Positions 17,021 to 25,257 of a stretch of DNA of 64,000 nucleotides are shown piece after piece. A program made the position numbers and the translations under genes. The stretch is from UBA10347 sp905182135 (GTDB taxonomy: Bacteria > Actinomycetota > Acidimicrobiia > Acidimicrobiales > UBA10347), in contig CAWUSE010000013.1 in NCBI GenBank assembly GCA_963925805.1, forward strand, positions 16,157 to 80,156, in the 5' to 3' direction. Position 1 is the first letter of the stretch. Each line of letters begins with the position of its first letter. The notes beneath the pieces are model-generated. The model worked only from the letters and a program-made list of their open reading frames with translations, had not been told where the DNA came from and ran no database searches.

Positions 17021-17704
17021 ATGGCTGGTAAACGATACGAGGACGCGGTAAAGCGTTACGACCGAGAGCATCTCCACTCTGCGGACGAAGCCATCGAGCT
17101 CGTCAAGAGCCTGGCTACTGCCAAGTTTGATGAGTCGATCGAACTAATCTTGCGATTGGGTATCGACCCTCGAAAGACCGAAGAAGCCCTCCGCGGCACT
17201 GTCGCGCTGCCTTCGGGTACTGGTCGCGTTGTGCGAATCGCCGTGTTTGCCCAAGGTGAAGCTGCAATCGCAGCTCGTGAAGCCGGCGCCGATCTTGTTG
17301 GTGCTGACGACTTGGCTGAGCAGATCGAAGGCGGCATGCTCGATTTCGACGTCGCTATTGCTACGCCAGACATGATGCCGACCGTTGGTAAGTTGGGCCG
17401 TGCGCTCGGTCCTCGTGGCCTTATGCCGAACCCCAAGACCGGCACGGTCACCATGGATGTCGCCAAGGCAGTTAATGAATTCAAGGGAGGCCGTGTTGAA
17501 TACCGTGCTGACCGCTTCGCCAACGTTGCTGTGCCAATTGGCAAGGTCAGCTTCAGCTCTGAAGATTTGGCAACGAACTTAAATGCCGTAATCGACGAAA
17601 TCATCCGAGTTAAGCCAGCCACCGCCAAGGGGCGCTACATCAAGAAAGTCGGCCTCGCGTCGACCATGGGTCCGGGCGTGAAGGTCGACCACAGCGCGTT
17701 CTAA
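17021..17704 (+). CDS. rplA: 50S ribosomal protein L1
   Basis: 227 residues. Contains the L1 landmarks KRYEDAVKRYDREHLHSADEA, a GTVALPSGTGR segment, ADLVGADDLAEQIEGG, the signature KLGRALGPRGLMPNPKTGTV and GRVEYRADRFANVAVPIGKV. L1 binds the 23S rRNA stalk at the E site and in many bacteria represses its own operon. GAAAGGGAAACC precedes the ATG. A strong hairpin follows 29 bp after the stop, before rplJ. Confidence 0.97.
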   Translation: MAGKRYEDAVKRYDREHLHSADEAIELVKSLATAKFDESIELILRLGIDPRKTEEALRGTVALPSGTGRVVRIAVFAQGEAAIAAREAGADLVGADDLAEQIEGGMLDFDVAIATPDMMPTVGKLGRALGPRGLMPNPKTGTVTMDVAKAVNEFKGGRVEYRADRFANVAVPIGKVSFSSEDLATNLNAVIDEIIRVKPATAKGRYIKKVGLASTMGPGVKVDHSAF

Positions 17705-17732
17705 GCATAGTCCGGGCAAGTCTTCTGAGTTT

Positions 17733-17760
17733 GCGGGGTGGGGAGTCGTCCTCGCCCCGC
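17733..17760 (+). terminator. Hairpin in the rplA–rplJ interval (attenuator candidate)
   Basis: A 12-bp stem gcggggtgggga / tcctcgccccgc (two G-U pairs) closes a 4-nt loop gtcg. No U-run follows, so it looks more like a pause or attenuation element, or a processing site, in the 240-bp L10 leader (17705–17944) than a full terminator. This leader is where L10–L12 autoregulation of rplJL acts in other bacteria. Confidence 0.55.
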
Positions 17761-17944
17761 TAGTCTCAGCAACTGACAATTTCATCGTCACCAAAGACAT
17801 CGGGTGCTCGTACGAGCGTAAGAACCAGACGGTTCACCAGACGAGGGGACAACCGCTCAATTGAGCGTGTTGCACCGGTCCTTGATGACCCTGCACACGC
17901 TCATCATTCGTTTTTCGCACGAGTAACCCGCCAGAGAGGCGCAC

Positions 17945-18697
17945 ATGGATAACCCAAATCCAGCCAAGGTCGCAAAGGTCGACGAGATCGCCACCAAGCT
18001 CGAAACTGCTGGCACTGTCGTCGTCACGGAATACCGTGGTCTCGATGTTCCTGCTCAAGCTCAGCTCCGCGCTGCAGTGAAGGACGCAGGCGGCGAATTC
18101 AAGATCTACAAAAACACGTTGACCAAGCTCGCCGCTGAACGCACCGGTGTGGCGCTTGGAGAACACCTCGCAGGCCCAACTGCGTTGGCCTTCGCCTATG
18201 CCCCCGAGGGCGGCCAGGCAGACCCTGTCTCGTTGTCAAAGGCACTCACCGAGTTCCAGAAGACCAACGATGCATTGGTGATCAAGGGCGGTGTCATGGA
18301 CGGCGCCGTTATTGGCCCCGACGACGTGACCGCACTATCCAAGGTGCCACCTCGCGAAGAGATGCTCGCCATGTTTGCTGGCCTCTTGCAGGCCCCTATG
18401 TCACGCTTCGCTGGCTTGCTCAACGCAATGCCCACCAAGCTCGCACAACTCATGCAGGCTCTCATCGAAAAGGGCGGCGCAGGCGTCGCATCCGAAGAAG
18501 TCCAAGCTGCTGAAGAAGCGCCAGCTGAAGAGGCACCTGCTGAAGAAGTAGCTGCCGACGAAACCGACGCAGCTCCGGCTGCTAAGGAAGATGCCGTAGA
18601 ACCAGAGTCAACTGACTCTGATGACGCTGCCGCATCTGACCAGACCGAAGAGTCAGCAGCAGCTGACTCCGAAGACACCAACGATAAGGAGGACTGA
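17945..18697 (+). CDS. rplJ: 50S ribosomal protein L10 with long acidic C-terminal tail
   Basis: 250 residues against about 165–175 in most bacteria. Residues 1–180 are ordinary L10: KVDEIATKLETAGTVVVTEY, GLDVPAQAQLRAAVKDAGGE, KNTLTKLAAERTG, GPTALAFAY and the C-terminal helix LAQLMQALIEKGGAG that carries L12 dimers. Residues 185–250 are an added low-complexity tail of Ala, Glu, Asp, Ser and Thr with repeated EEAP blocks. L10 anchors the L7/L12 stalk recruiting elongation factors. rplL starts 2 bp after the stop, with aaggaggact as a strong ribosome binding site inside the end of rplJ. Confidence 0.96.
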   Translation: MDNPNPAKVAKVDEIATKLETAGTVVVTEYRGLDVPAQAQLRAAVKDAGGEFKIYKNTLTKLAAERTGVALGEHLAGPTALAFAYAPEGGQADPVSLSKALTEFQKTNDALVIKGGVMDGAVIGPDDVTALSKVPPREEMLAMFAGLLQAPMSRFAGLLNAMPTKLAQLMQALIEKGGAGVASEEVQAAEEAPAEEAPAEEVAADETDAAPAAKEDAVEPESTDSDDAAASDQTEESAAADSEDTNDKED

Positions 18698-18699
18698 TT

Positions 18700-19071
18700 A
18701 TGTCCGCTGTTGAAGACGTCCTAACGACCATTGAGGGCATGACTGTCCTCGAGCTGAGCGAACTGCTCAAGGCATTCGAAGAGAAGTTCGATGTCACTGC
18801 AGCAGCTCCAGTTGCGGCCGCTGCTCCTGCAGCAGGTCCTGCCGAGGCTGAAGACGAGCAGACAGAGTTTGATGTCATTCTGATCGCCGAAGGCGCAAAG
18901 AAGATTGCTGTCATCAAGGAAGTCCGTGCCATTACCGGTCTCGGTCTGAAAGATGCCAAGGAACTCGTCGAAGCTGCTCCTAAGGCTGTCCTCGAAGGCG
19001 CCAACAAGGAAGACGCTGAAAAGGCAAAGGCTGCTCTCGAAGAAGCCGGCGCTCAGGTCGACCTTAAGTGA
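18700..19071 (+). CDS. rplL: 50S ribosomal protein L7/L12
   Basis: 123 residues. N-terminal dimerisation and L10-binding part (VEDVLTTIEGMTVLELSELL), an Ala/Pro hinge (AAPVAAAAPAAGPAEAEDEQ), and the conserved C-terminal factor-binding domain EFDVILIAEGAKKIAVIKEV, TGLGLKDAKELVEAAPK, EDAEKAKAALEEAGAQV. Multi-copy stalk protein that recruits EF-Tu, EF-G and release factors. Follows rplJ directly and is followed by an intrinsic terminator. Confidence 0.98.
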   Translation: MSAVEDVLTTIEGMTVLELSELLKAFEEKFDVTAAAPVAAAAPAAGPAEAEDEQTEFDVILIAEGAKKIAVIKEVRAITGLGLKDAKELVEAAPKAVLEGANKEDAEKAKAALEEAGAQVDLK

Positions 19072-19079
19072 TCTGTCGG

Positions 19080-19117
19080 CCCGGTCGTGCACCCATTCTT
19101 GGGATCGCACGGCCGGG
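19080..19117 (+). terminator. Terminator after rplL
   Basis: Stem cccggtcgtgc / gcacggccggg (11 bp, one G-U) starts 8 bp after the rplL stop and is followed by tcgaatttcgttt, which is T-rich. It closes the rplJL transcription unit. Confidence 0.75.
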
Positions 19118-19222
19118 TCGAATTTCGTTTCCACCCCACCTCGCTTCCTTCGCGTTTCTGAGTCTCTGCTCTTCGTGAGCAACGGTTCAGAAAGGTGAAG
19201 GACAACCCCGAAAGACGTTTCC

Positions 19223-19597
19223 ATGAAGCCTGAAATTCATCCTGCGTACCGCGATGTAGTGTTCCTGGACACCCAGAACGGCACCAGCTTCATCACCCGC
19301 TCGACAATCAAGACCCAAGAGATGACTGACGTCGAAGGTGTCGAGTACCCGTTGGCCAAGGTCGAGATCTCGGCTGCTAGCCACCCGTTCTACACCGGCA
19401 CGATGACCATCATCGATACCGCTGGCCGTGTTGAGCGCTTCGAGAAGCGTTATGGCCGCCGCAAGCAAAAGGCCGGCGCAGCTGAAGAGGCACCAGTTGC
19501 CGACGAAGCCCCAGTGCTAGCCGAGGCACCAGCTGCTGAAGAGGCACCAGTCGAGGCTCCAGCCGAGGACACTGTTGCCAGCGAAGAAGAAGAATAG
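19223..19597 (+). CDS. rpmE: 50S ribosomal protein L31, cysteine-free type, with acidic tail
   Basis: 124 residues; the L31 core (residues 1–80) is MKPEIHPAYRDVVFLDTQNG…SASHPFYTGTMTIIDTAGR…RFEKRYGRR. The two zinc-binding Cys pairs of the C+ form are absent (NGTSFIT and ISAASHPF where CxCG and CSxCHPF would be), so it is a zinc-independent L31. Residues 81–124 form an Ala/Glu/Pro tail with EEAP repeats like that of L10 in this window. L31 bridges the 50S and 30S subunits. In bacteria with both forms, the cysteine-free paralogue is often induced by zinc limitation, but only one copy is in view here. Confidence 0.93.
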   Translation: MKPEIHPAYRDVVFLDTQNGTSFITRSTIKTQEMTDVEGVEYPLAKVEISAASHPFYTGTMTIIDTAGRVERFEKRYGRRKQKAGAAEEAPVADEAPVLAEAPAAEEAPVEAPAEDTVASEEEE

Positions 19598-19692
19598 TCC
19601 GCCTCGTGTCGCGACGGCTGTGCATCGCACGCCGCTTGCGATCCTGGAAGGTTTTGGGCGGGAGCTCTTGCCCGTCCGTGGTCTGACTCCAC

Positions 19693-20676
19693 ATGGCACT
19701 TTCTCAAGAACAGCGCTCTGGTCTGTGGCAGGCCAAATTACGCAGCATCGCTCGTGACCATTTCGGTCGAGACGGTGGAGTGGGATATGCCGTGCCTTGG
19801 GGAGCCGCAATCGAGACAGACGGCGCATGGACAGCGTCGCTCGAGGTTGCGCCTGAGCGCTCTTTCGGCCAAGCGCTGGTTCTCGCAGCTCGGCACAATG
19901 CAACTTCGCTAGATCTTGTGGTTGAAGAGAACCCCGGCGCAGTTGCTCGCCGAGCCAGCCTCTTCAAGCCATCGCCGTCCGTCTGGCGTATCCAGGGAAA
20001 GACTCTGACACCGGCTGAGCCGGAAATAACAGCGCCTATTGAGCCGGCCGATCTAGAGCCGCACATCCAAGCGCTACTCACTCTCGATGATGTCGACATC
20101 ATCGTCGAGCATGGAGCCATCATCGGCGAGTGTCTGGGCCTCGAGGTTGCTCGAGTTACCGGCGCTGGAGCCGAACAGCGACTGGACGTGGGGGTCGGGG
20201 CGTATGACCAGGGCGCGTTCGCTGTGATCAATCCCGGTATGACTCCGGTCGAATCGCTCGCCGAAGTGGTGACCCAGGTTCTGACACACCGCCGCTCCGA
20301 TGCCCTGACTCACCCAATTAATCGGTTGGTCCGCGAGCGTTGGGTTCGCTGCGTGCTCCTGGCTGATCCCGCAGCGGTTGGCCTCACCCACCTCGAGATA
20401 GTTGAGCCCATGCAACAACGCTCTGGTATCAAGGACATCGCTGCCGCCTCGGCTCTGGGAAAGACGGCGACCGGCGAGCTTGTCTTGGTGGCATGCACGG
20501 TTGGCATTGATTTGGACGCTGTTCCGGCGGCCGTCGACCTTGCCGAACGGCATCAGACAGACCGGATCCTGATGGTCATGCCGGACCGAGACCGGCATGC
20601 AGTCGTTCAGGCAGTCGCTGCCCGGTCGCGTCGTCCCATTGGATTTGCAACAGCACCCGAACCATGGCCAAGCTGA
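19693..20676 (+). CDS. Hypothetical protein between rpmE and prfA
   Basis: 327 residues. I do not recognise a family. No signal peptide, membrane helix or cysteine cluster. The N-terminal part (1–90) holds GVGYAVPWGAAIETDGAWTA and a helix-rich AERSFGQALVLAARHNATSL-like stretch, where a body of aromatic and hydrophobic residues alternates with polar ones. The C-terminal half has alternating strands and helices (WVRCVLLADPAAVGLTHLEI, ATGELVLVACTVGIDLDAVP, TDRILMVMPDRDRHAVVQAV), suggesting an alpha/beta fold. Codon use matches the neighbours and the long frame is unopposed, so it is likely real. Context with translation genes is the only hint of role. Confidence 0.8.
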   Translation: MALSQEQRSGLWQAKLRSIARDHFGRDGGVGYAVPWGAAIETDGAWTASLEVAPERSFGQALVLAARHNATSLDLVVEENPGAVARRASLFKPSPSVWRIQGKTLTPAEPEITAPIEPADLEPHIQALLTLDDVDIIVEHGAIIGECLGLEVARVTGAGAEQRLDVGVGAYDQGAFAVINPGMTPVESLAEVVTQVLTHRRSDALTHPINRLVRERWVRCVLLADPAAVGLTHLEIVEPMQQRSGIKDIAAASALGKTATGELVLVACTVGIDLDAVPAAVDLAERHQTDRILMVMPDRDRHAVVQAVAARSRRPIGFATAPEPWPS

Positions 20677-20731
20677 TCCATGAGGCCCCACTCGGACGAC
20701 GTTCGTCGCACATGTTCCAACCTGATGGTGG

Positions 20732-21264
20732 TTACTCGATGGTCGGTGCCCGGTAGAGCACGACTTGCTCGACAAAGCTAACCAACGCTGAATCGTCGCT
20801 AGGCATGAACCACGCAGCTAGGACAACCTCGACCGATCCCATGTTGGCGGAGCGAAGGACCGGGGGATCGGAGACGGTTTCGCTATGGCCCCCAATAGCG
20901 CAGGTCTGGACAGCGATTCGCTCGTCCGAAAACGGTTCGCTGCGGAGTTGGTGGGTGCAGGCAACCCTGGGTCTTTTATCGCCAGGCGAACGGGTTCGGC
21001 GTTGACGTCGGGCTACGCGCTCATCTAGCGGGTTGTTTAGAGGGTGCACTACCGAAACGGTTCCTGCAGCTTCTCTTCAATCGTTGTGTCGAAGACCTCA
21101 AGCCACAGCATTGGGTGCATGAGTCGCAGCTCTTTTTTAGTCTCGACATAGCCAAACAGCGTCCTAGCACCCTTGCCCGGCGCAGACGAGAAAGCGGTGA
21201 GGGGGATCGTCGAGACGATCGCGGCAGGAGGCGAGGTTCGAACTCGGGATGGCATTTCACGCAA
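20732..21264 (-). pseudogene. Possible TetR-family regulator fossil
   Basis: The minus-strand frame 21264–21049 reads IVSTIPLTAFSSAPGKGART followed by LFGYVETKKELRLMHP, which resembles the TetR helix-turn-helix (…AGVGKGTLF-Y-ETKEEL…). It stops at 21049, and another frame overlapping there continues to 20732 with a hydrophobic helix-like end. The combined length (about 177 codons) fits a TetR protein with the N-terminal helix lost and one frameshift. The match is short, so this is tentative. Confidence 0.35.
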
Positions 21265-21383
21265 TGATTGGTGCGAGTTTCCGAGTCCAGAAAACTGCGG
21301 ATCAGTGTGTCGTCGACAGGCAGTGCGGTCTTTGCGAGCTAACTATGTGACGAATCCCGCCACACGTGCGACCGAATTTGATC

Positions 21384-21413
21384 GTCAAGCGGGTAGTTGT
21401 CAAGCGGGTAGTT
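21384..21413. repeat. Perfect 15-bp tandem duplication
   Basis: The unit gtcaagcgggtagtt is present twice, head to tail, in the non-coding DNA upstream of prfA. Confidence 0.9.
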
Positions 21414-21542
21414 CACGTAAATTTAGCTGTCATTACTGTATTTGTCCGCCGTTGGCTCGACGGCCATCAGCCGGCGGCGCTGAGACAGCACCGTCCAGCA
21501 TGTCAAGAGCGATAACCGCAACATCGATACCGTCGGTTTTAC

Positions 21543-21564
21543 GGAGAATGTTGGGAGAATGTTG
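21543..21564. repeat. Perfect 11-bp tandem duplication
   Basis: The unit ggagaatgttg occurs twice head to tail (21543–21553, 21554–21564), 130 bp after another tandem duplication. Confidence 0.85.
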
Positions 21565-21734
21565 ACCGCCGACTCTGCGTCGTTGTAACTACACCCTGAG
21601 AGCTTGACGGGATAGGTACGTGGCTACGAATTGGGGTTGGTAATGGTGAGACCGGTACAAGATTGGTTTTCACGAACTATCGAAGGGGCTAAGCCGGGTG
21701 CCGAAGGCACGAGGTGAGCCAGTAGCTTTGTCTG

Positions 21735-22802
21735 GTGAGCGAACTGCACGACGAGCTTGAACGAGAATTTGCCGACGTAGAGCAGCAGCTTGTCGACCCC
21801 GAACTGGTCAAAGACCGGTCGTTGTACGCACAGGTCACTCGGCGTTACAAGGAACTCGGTGCGATCGTTGCCTGTATTACTGATCTGGGTACCGCAGAGC
21901 AGGACGTGGCCGACAGCAAAGAGATGCACAGGGAGAGTTCGGGCGAAGACCGAGTCCTCTGGGCCGAAGAAATTTCGTTGGCCGAAGCGACCGCAGCCGA
22001 TGCGGCATACCGACTCGATGAACTGCTCATTCCCAAAGACCCCAACGACGGCCGTAACGTGATTGTCGAAATTCGCGGAGCCGAAGGTGGGGAAGAAGCG
22101 AACCTGTTCGCCCGCGACCTGTTCGAGATGTACCGCAGTTACGCATCAACGCAGCCGTGGCGTCAAGAGATGCTCGAGGCAAACCATTCTGATATGGGCG
22201 GCTTCTCGACCGTGATCTTCCTGCTGAAGGGTGAGGCCGTCTGGTCGCATCTGAAATACGAGGGCGGTGTCCATCGTGTTCAGCGAGTCCCGGTTACCGA
22301 GTCACAGGGTCGAGTCCACACCTCGTCCGCCACGGTGTCTGTACTCCCTGAGGCCGATGAGGTCGATATCAGCATCAACGAGGGCGATCTACAGGTCGAT
22401 GTGTACCGGGCGTCAGGCCCCGGCGGACAGTCGGTGAACACCACCGACTCAGCCGTGCGGATCACGCATAAGCCGAGTGGCTTGGTCGTGTCCATGCAGG
22501 ACGAAAAGAGTCAGCTGCAGAATAAGGCCAAGGCAATGCAGGTTTTGCGAGCTCGGCTGCTGCAAGCCGAACAGGATAAGGCCGCTGCCGAGGCCAGCGA
22601 TTTACGTAAGGGCCAGATCGGTGGCGGCGGACGTAGCGAGAAGATCCGTACCTACAACTACAAAGAGAACCGGGTCACGGACCATCGCATCGGCCTGACC
22701 CTGTACAAGCTCGATAAGGTTCTGGCCGGAGCGCTGGAAGAAGTCGTGGATCCACTTATGCAACACGAACGCGCCGAACAGCTTTCAGCGAACGAGGAAT
22801 GA
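21735..22802 (+). CDS. prfA: Peptide chain release factor 1
   Basis: 355 residues from GTG 21735. RF1 is recognised by VPVTESQGRVHTS (the PxT stop-codon-reading tripeptide, RF2 has SPF) and by the catalytic GGQ in YRASGPGGQSVNTTDSAVRI near 233–252. The N-terminal helical domain and the C-terminal RTYNYKENRVTDHRIGLTLY are normal. It terminates translation at UAA and UAG. The Gln of GGQ is methylated by PrmC, encoded next with a 58-bp gap. Confidence 0.97.
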   Translation: MSELHDELEREFADVEQQLVDPELVKDRSLYAQVTRRYKELGAIVACITDLGTAEQDVADSKEMHRESSGEDRVLWAEEISLAEATAADAAYRLDELLIPKDPNDGRNVIVEIRGAEGGEEANLFARDLFEMYRSYASTQPWRQEMLEANHSDMGGFSTVIFLLKGEAVWSHLKYEGGVHRVQRVPVTESQGRVHTSSATVSVLPEADEVDISINEGDLQVDVYRASGPGGQSVNTTDSAVRITHKPSGLVVSMQDEKSQLQNKAKAMQVLRARLLQAEQDKAAAEASDLRKGQIGGGGRSEKIRTYNYKENRVTDHRIGLTLYKLDKVLAGALEEVVDPLMQHERAEQLSANEE

Positions 22803-22860
22803 ACCCAGTGGGACTTGGGACGCGAGCGAGGCACGCGGCTCAAGTAGTCGGCGGCTGGCG

Positions 22861-23799
22861 ATGACGGACCATGCCTCAAAGGGTTCAACGGAACAGTCGA
22901 AGCGAAATGAACCTGCGAGTGCGAATGACGCTGGCACGCCATGGCGCGCTTTTTATGAAGAGGCCCGGGGCCGACTCGAGTCGGTTGGTGAAGAGGCCGC
23001 CGAAATCGACGCTCGTCGGATCGTCGAAGAAGCGTCTGGGTCAGAACCGGGCGAGTTCATCCTGATGCTTGACAAGCCAGCTATGAAGCGCGGCGTGGTG
23101 CATTTTGACGCCATGCTCGAACGCAGGCTGGCCGGTGAACCGTTGCAGTATGTGCTTGGGCGATGGGGCTTCCGTACCCTCGACCTTGCTGTCGACGCTC
23201 GAGTATTAATCCCTCGTCCGGAAACCGAAGGCGTGGCCGAACTCGCCTTAGCCGAAGTGGTGCGAGCTGCCGCCGAAGGTCGTGTGCCTCTCGCTGCCGA
23301 TCTAGGCACCGGTAGCGGCTGCATTGGCCTGTCGCTTGCCGCTGAACACAAAACGGTGCAGGTTGTCTGTACCGACCAAAGTGCCCATGCGGTCGCTGCG
23401 GCTCGGGCAAACGCCATCGGTTTGGGACGCCCGGCAACACGTATCGAAGTCCGCCATGGAAGCTGGTTCGAGGCATTGCCGATCGACCGCAAAGGCGCCT
23501 TCGATCTAATCGTGTCGAACCCGCCTTATATCGGTACTGACGAAGTCCTTCCGCCGGTGGTGGCCGACTGGGAGCCAACCGACGCCTTGTTCGCTGGGCC
23601 CACGGGTCTTGAGGATGCGCAGGTGCTCATAGCGGGGGCAACCGACTGGCTGCGAAGCGGGGGAGCGCTTGTCCTCGAGCTCGGCGAAACGCAGCTCAGT
23701 GCTGCGAGAGAGTTGGCCATTCAACATGGTTATATCGAAGTCGCTGTGCACCGTGATCTCGCCGAACGAGATCGGGCATTGGTGGCGCGCAAGCCATGA
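22861..23799 (+). CDS. prmC: Release factor glutamine methyltransferase PrmC (HemK)
   Basis: 312 residues. An N-terminal helical RF-recognition domain (AEIDARRIVEEASGSEPGEF…QYVLGRWGFRTLDLAVDARV) precedes a Rossmann methyltransferase with motif I AADLGTGSGCIGLSLA (about 146–161) and the N-methylation motif LIVSNPPYIGTDE (NPPY near 221). It methylates the GGQ glutamine of RF1 and RF2 using S-adenosylmethionine. Start ATG 22861 leaves about 25 extra N-terminal residues compared with many homologues. Overlaps tsaC by ATGA. Confidence 0.95.
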   Translation: MTDHASKGSTEQSKRNEPASANDAGTPWRAFYEEARGRLESVGEEAAEIDARRIVEEASGSEPGEFILMLDKPAMKRGVVHFDAMLERRLAGEPLQYVLGRWGFRTLDLAVDARVLIPRPETEGVAELALAEVVRAAAEGRVPLAADLGTGSGCIGLSLAAEHKTVQVVCTDQSAHAVAAARANAIGLGRPATRIEVRHGSWFEALPIDRKGAFDLIVSNPPYIGTDEVLPPVVADWEPTDALFAGPTGLEDAQVLIAGATDWLRSGGALVLELGETQLSAARELAIQHGYIEVAVHRDLAERDRALVARKP

Positions 23800-24401
23800 G
23801 GACAGACGCAGCCGGGCTTGCCGCCGCGATCGAGGCGCTCAACAGTGGCGAACCAATCGTTGTTCCGACCGACACGGTCTATGGCCTGGCGGTTCGAGCT
23901 GGCGACGCCGCTGCCCTCGATCGGGTCTTTGCGCTTAAACGTCGCCCAGCGGAACGTTCTGTTGCTGTGCTCGTAGGCGATGTCGATCAGGCCGCGGAGT
24001 TTGTAGCACTGAACAGCTACGAGCGGCGAGTGGCCGACACCTGCTGGCCGGGGGCGCTCACGCTGGTGCTCAATCGGCTGGAGACCGCCGACACGTCGAT
24101 AGGGCGCGACGACGGCACTGTTGGCGTCCGTTGCCCCGACAACCCGTTCGTGCAGATGCTGGCCCTCGCCGTCGGCCCGTTAGCAACAACCAGCGCGAAC
24201 ATCAGTGGTGAGCCCACACCGGTTGAAGCTGTTGACGCCGCACGAGCACTCGACGGCTCGGTTGCCGTTGTGATCGATGGCGGGCGTTGCGAAGGTGTCT
24301 CGTCGACCGTGGCCCGCGTTGATATCTGCGGCGACGTCATGGTTCTTCGACAGGGTCTGTACAGCCAACATGACCTTGAAGAGATCGCTCACCGCTGCTA
24401 A
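23796..24401 (+). CDS. tsaC: L-threonylcarbamoyladenylate synthase (TsaC/Sua5 family)
   Basis: 201 residues of the short TsaC form lacking the Sua5 C-terminal domain. Motifs: EPIVVPTDTVYGLAVRAGD (about 19–37), ALKRRPAERSVAVLV, DTCWPGALTLVLNR, VGVRCPDNPFVQML and PLATTSANISGEPTP. It makes threonylcarbamoyl-AMP from Thr, bicarbonate and ATP, the first step to t6A37 in ANN-decoding tRNAs. Translationally coupled to prmC by a 4-bp overlap. Confidence 0.94.
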   Translation: MRTDAAGLAAAIEALNSGEPIVVPTDTVYGLAVRAGDAAALDRVFALKRRPAERSVAVLVGDVDQAAEFVALNSYERRVADTCWPGALTLVLNRLETADTSIGRDDGTVGVRCPDNPFVQMLALAVGPLATTSANISGEPTPVEAVDAARALDGSVAVVIDGGRCEGVSSTVARVDICGDVMVLRQGLYSQHDLEEIAHRC

Positions 24402-25188
24402 CCATGTCTGCCGCAACGGTTCGCGAATTGAGACGCGGTCCAACAGTGCAACAATGCCTTGGCTCGCGCGTTGCCGTGGAAACCCACCACGGAAGAACCT
24501 TCTTCTGTCCAACTACGAACTTCGGTTCTTCCAGTCAACACCACGCCGTAGTTCGGCTACGTCTCTGAGCCCTACGGCTGCAGCTAGCCAGATCTTAGGT
24601 TTCCATCCGGACTTGCGAATTTCGTCAGTGTGAGCTTTGGCGCTCCGTAGTCCGATGGCAACTCGGTTTCCGACACTTGGTGTCTCGACCAAGCAGCAAC
24701 AGTGGACTACGCCCACTGCGACGACACCGTTTCTCGGTTATGGGCGGGTGTGCTGGTCTGCGACGTCTTGGTGTTTTGAAAGGAAAGCCATAGCCAGAGC
24801 GACCCGTAAAGATGGTCAGCTGTTCCTAACGAGATGCAGTGGGCTCTGCGCGGATCTTACACAGCGTCAGGAGTCTCAGCTGATTGGATCGAGCCGCCTC
24901 GTCGGCACAGACGACTATGTGTGGAGTACCTAACCCGGCGGTGGTTGCACATGTGTCTATCGGCACGGGTCGAAGCACCGTTTGAGCTCTGTTGACGGTG
25001 CCTTGCGGGCTACCTGCAACGCTTGGCGACGTCAACGCCGGGTCTATTGGCCACGGTGTGAACAGGTCAGATGTGCGATGGAAGGGGCCACACGCTTCGT
25101 AGGTGAGGAAAATTGGAACATTATTCGCTTCAAATGTGGCATGGTGCGGGACTTTGTGGATAGATTCACAAGTGTCAAAGCAAGTATG
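24402..25188. other. About 790 bp without a recognisable gene
   Basis: Lies between tsaC and the ATP synthase operon, where many actinobacteria carry a wecA-like glycosyl-phosphate transferase or rpiB/glyA. I see only short frames (for example 24637–24933 and 24982–25221 on the plus strand) with no motif. The final part must contain the promoter of the ATP synthase operon. Composition is more A/T-rich after 25080. Confidence 0.5.
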
Positions 25189-25208
25189 AAGGACCCATTT
25201 GGGTCCTT
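25189..25208 (+). promoter_or_regulatory. Tight hairpin in the leader of the ATP synthase operon
   Basis: aaggaccca (25189–25197) and tgggtcctt (25200–25208) form a 9-bp perfect stem with a 2-nt gap (in practice a 4-nt loop). It starts 69 bp before the first operon gene. It could terminate upstream transcription or act in the 5' leader. No long T-tract follows. Confidence 0.5.
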
Positions 25209-25257
25209 GTCACGTGTTTGATGCCATTTCTAAGCCGCAAACACCGTCGAGGTCCAT

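Larger units (their letters stand above)
20677..21734. other. About 1 kb without an intact gene
   Basis: Between the hypothetical gene and prfA. It holds a probable TetR fossil on the minus strand (20732–21264) and two short perfect tandem duplications (21384–21413, 21543–21564). The last 120 bp must carry the prfA promoter. Confidence 0.6.

Noticed and set aside
21228..21262. T-arm-like sequence cgaggttcgaactcg, possible tRNA
   Set aside because: No matching acceptor, anticodon or D-arm on either strand within tRNA distance.
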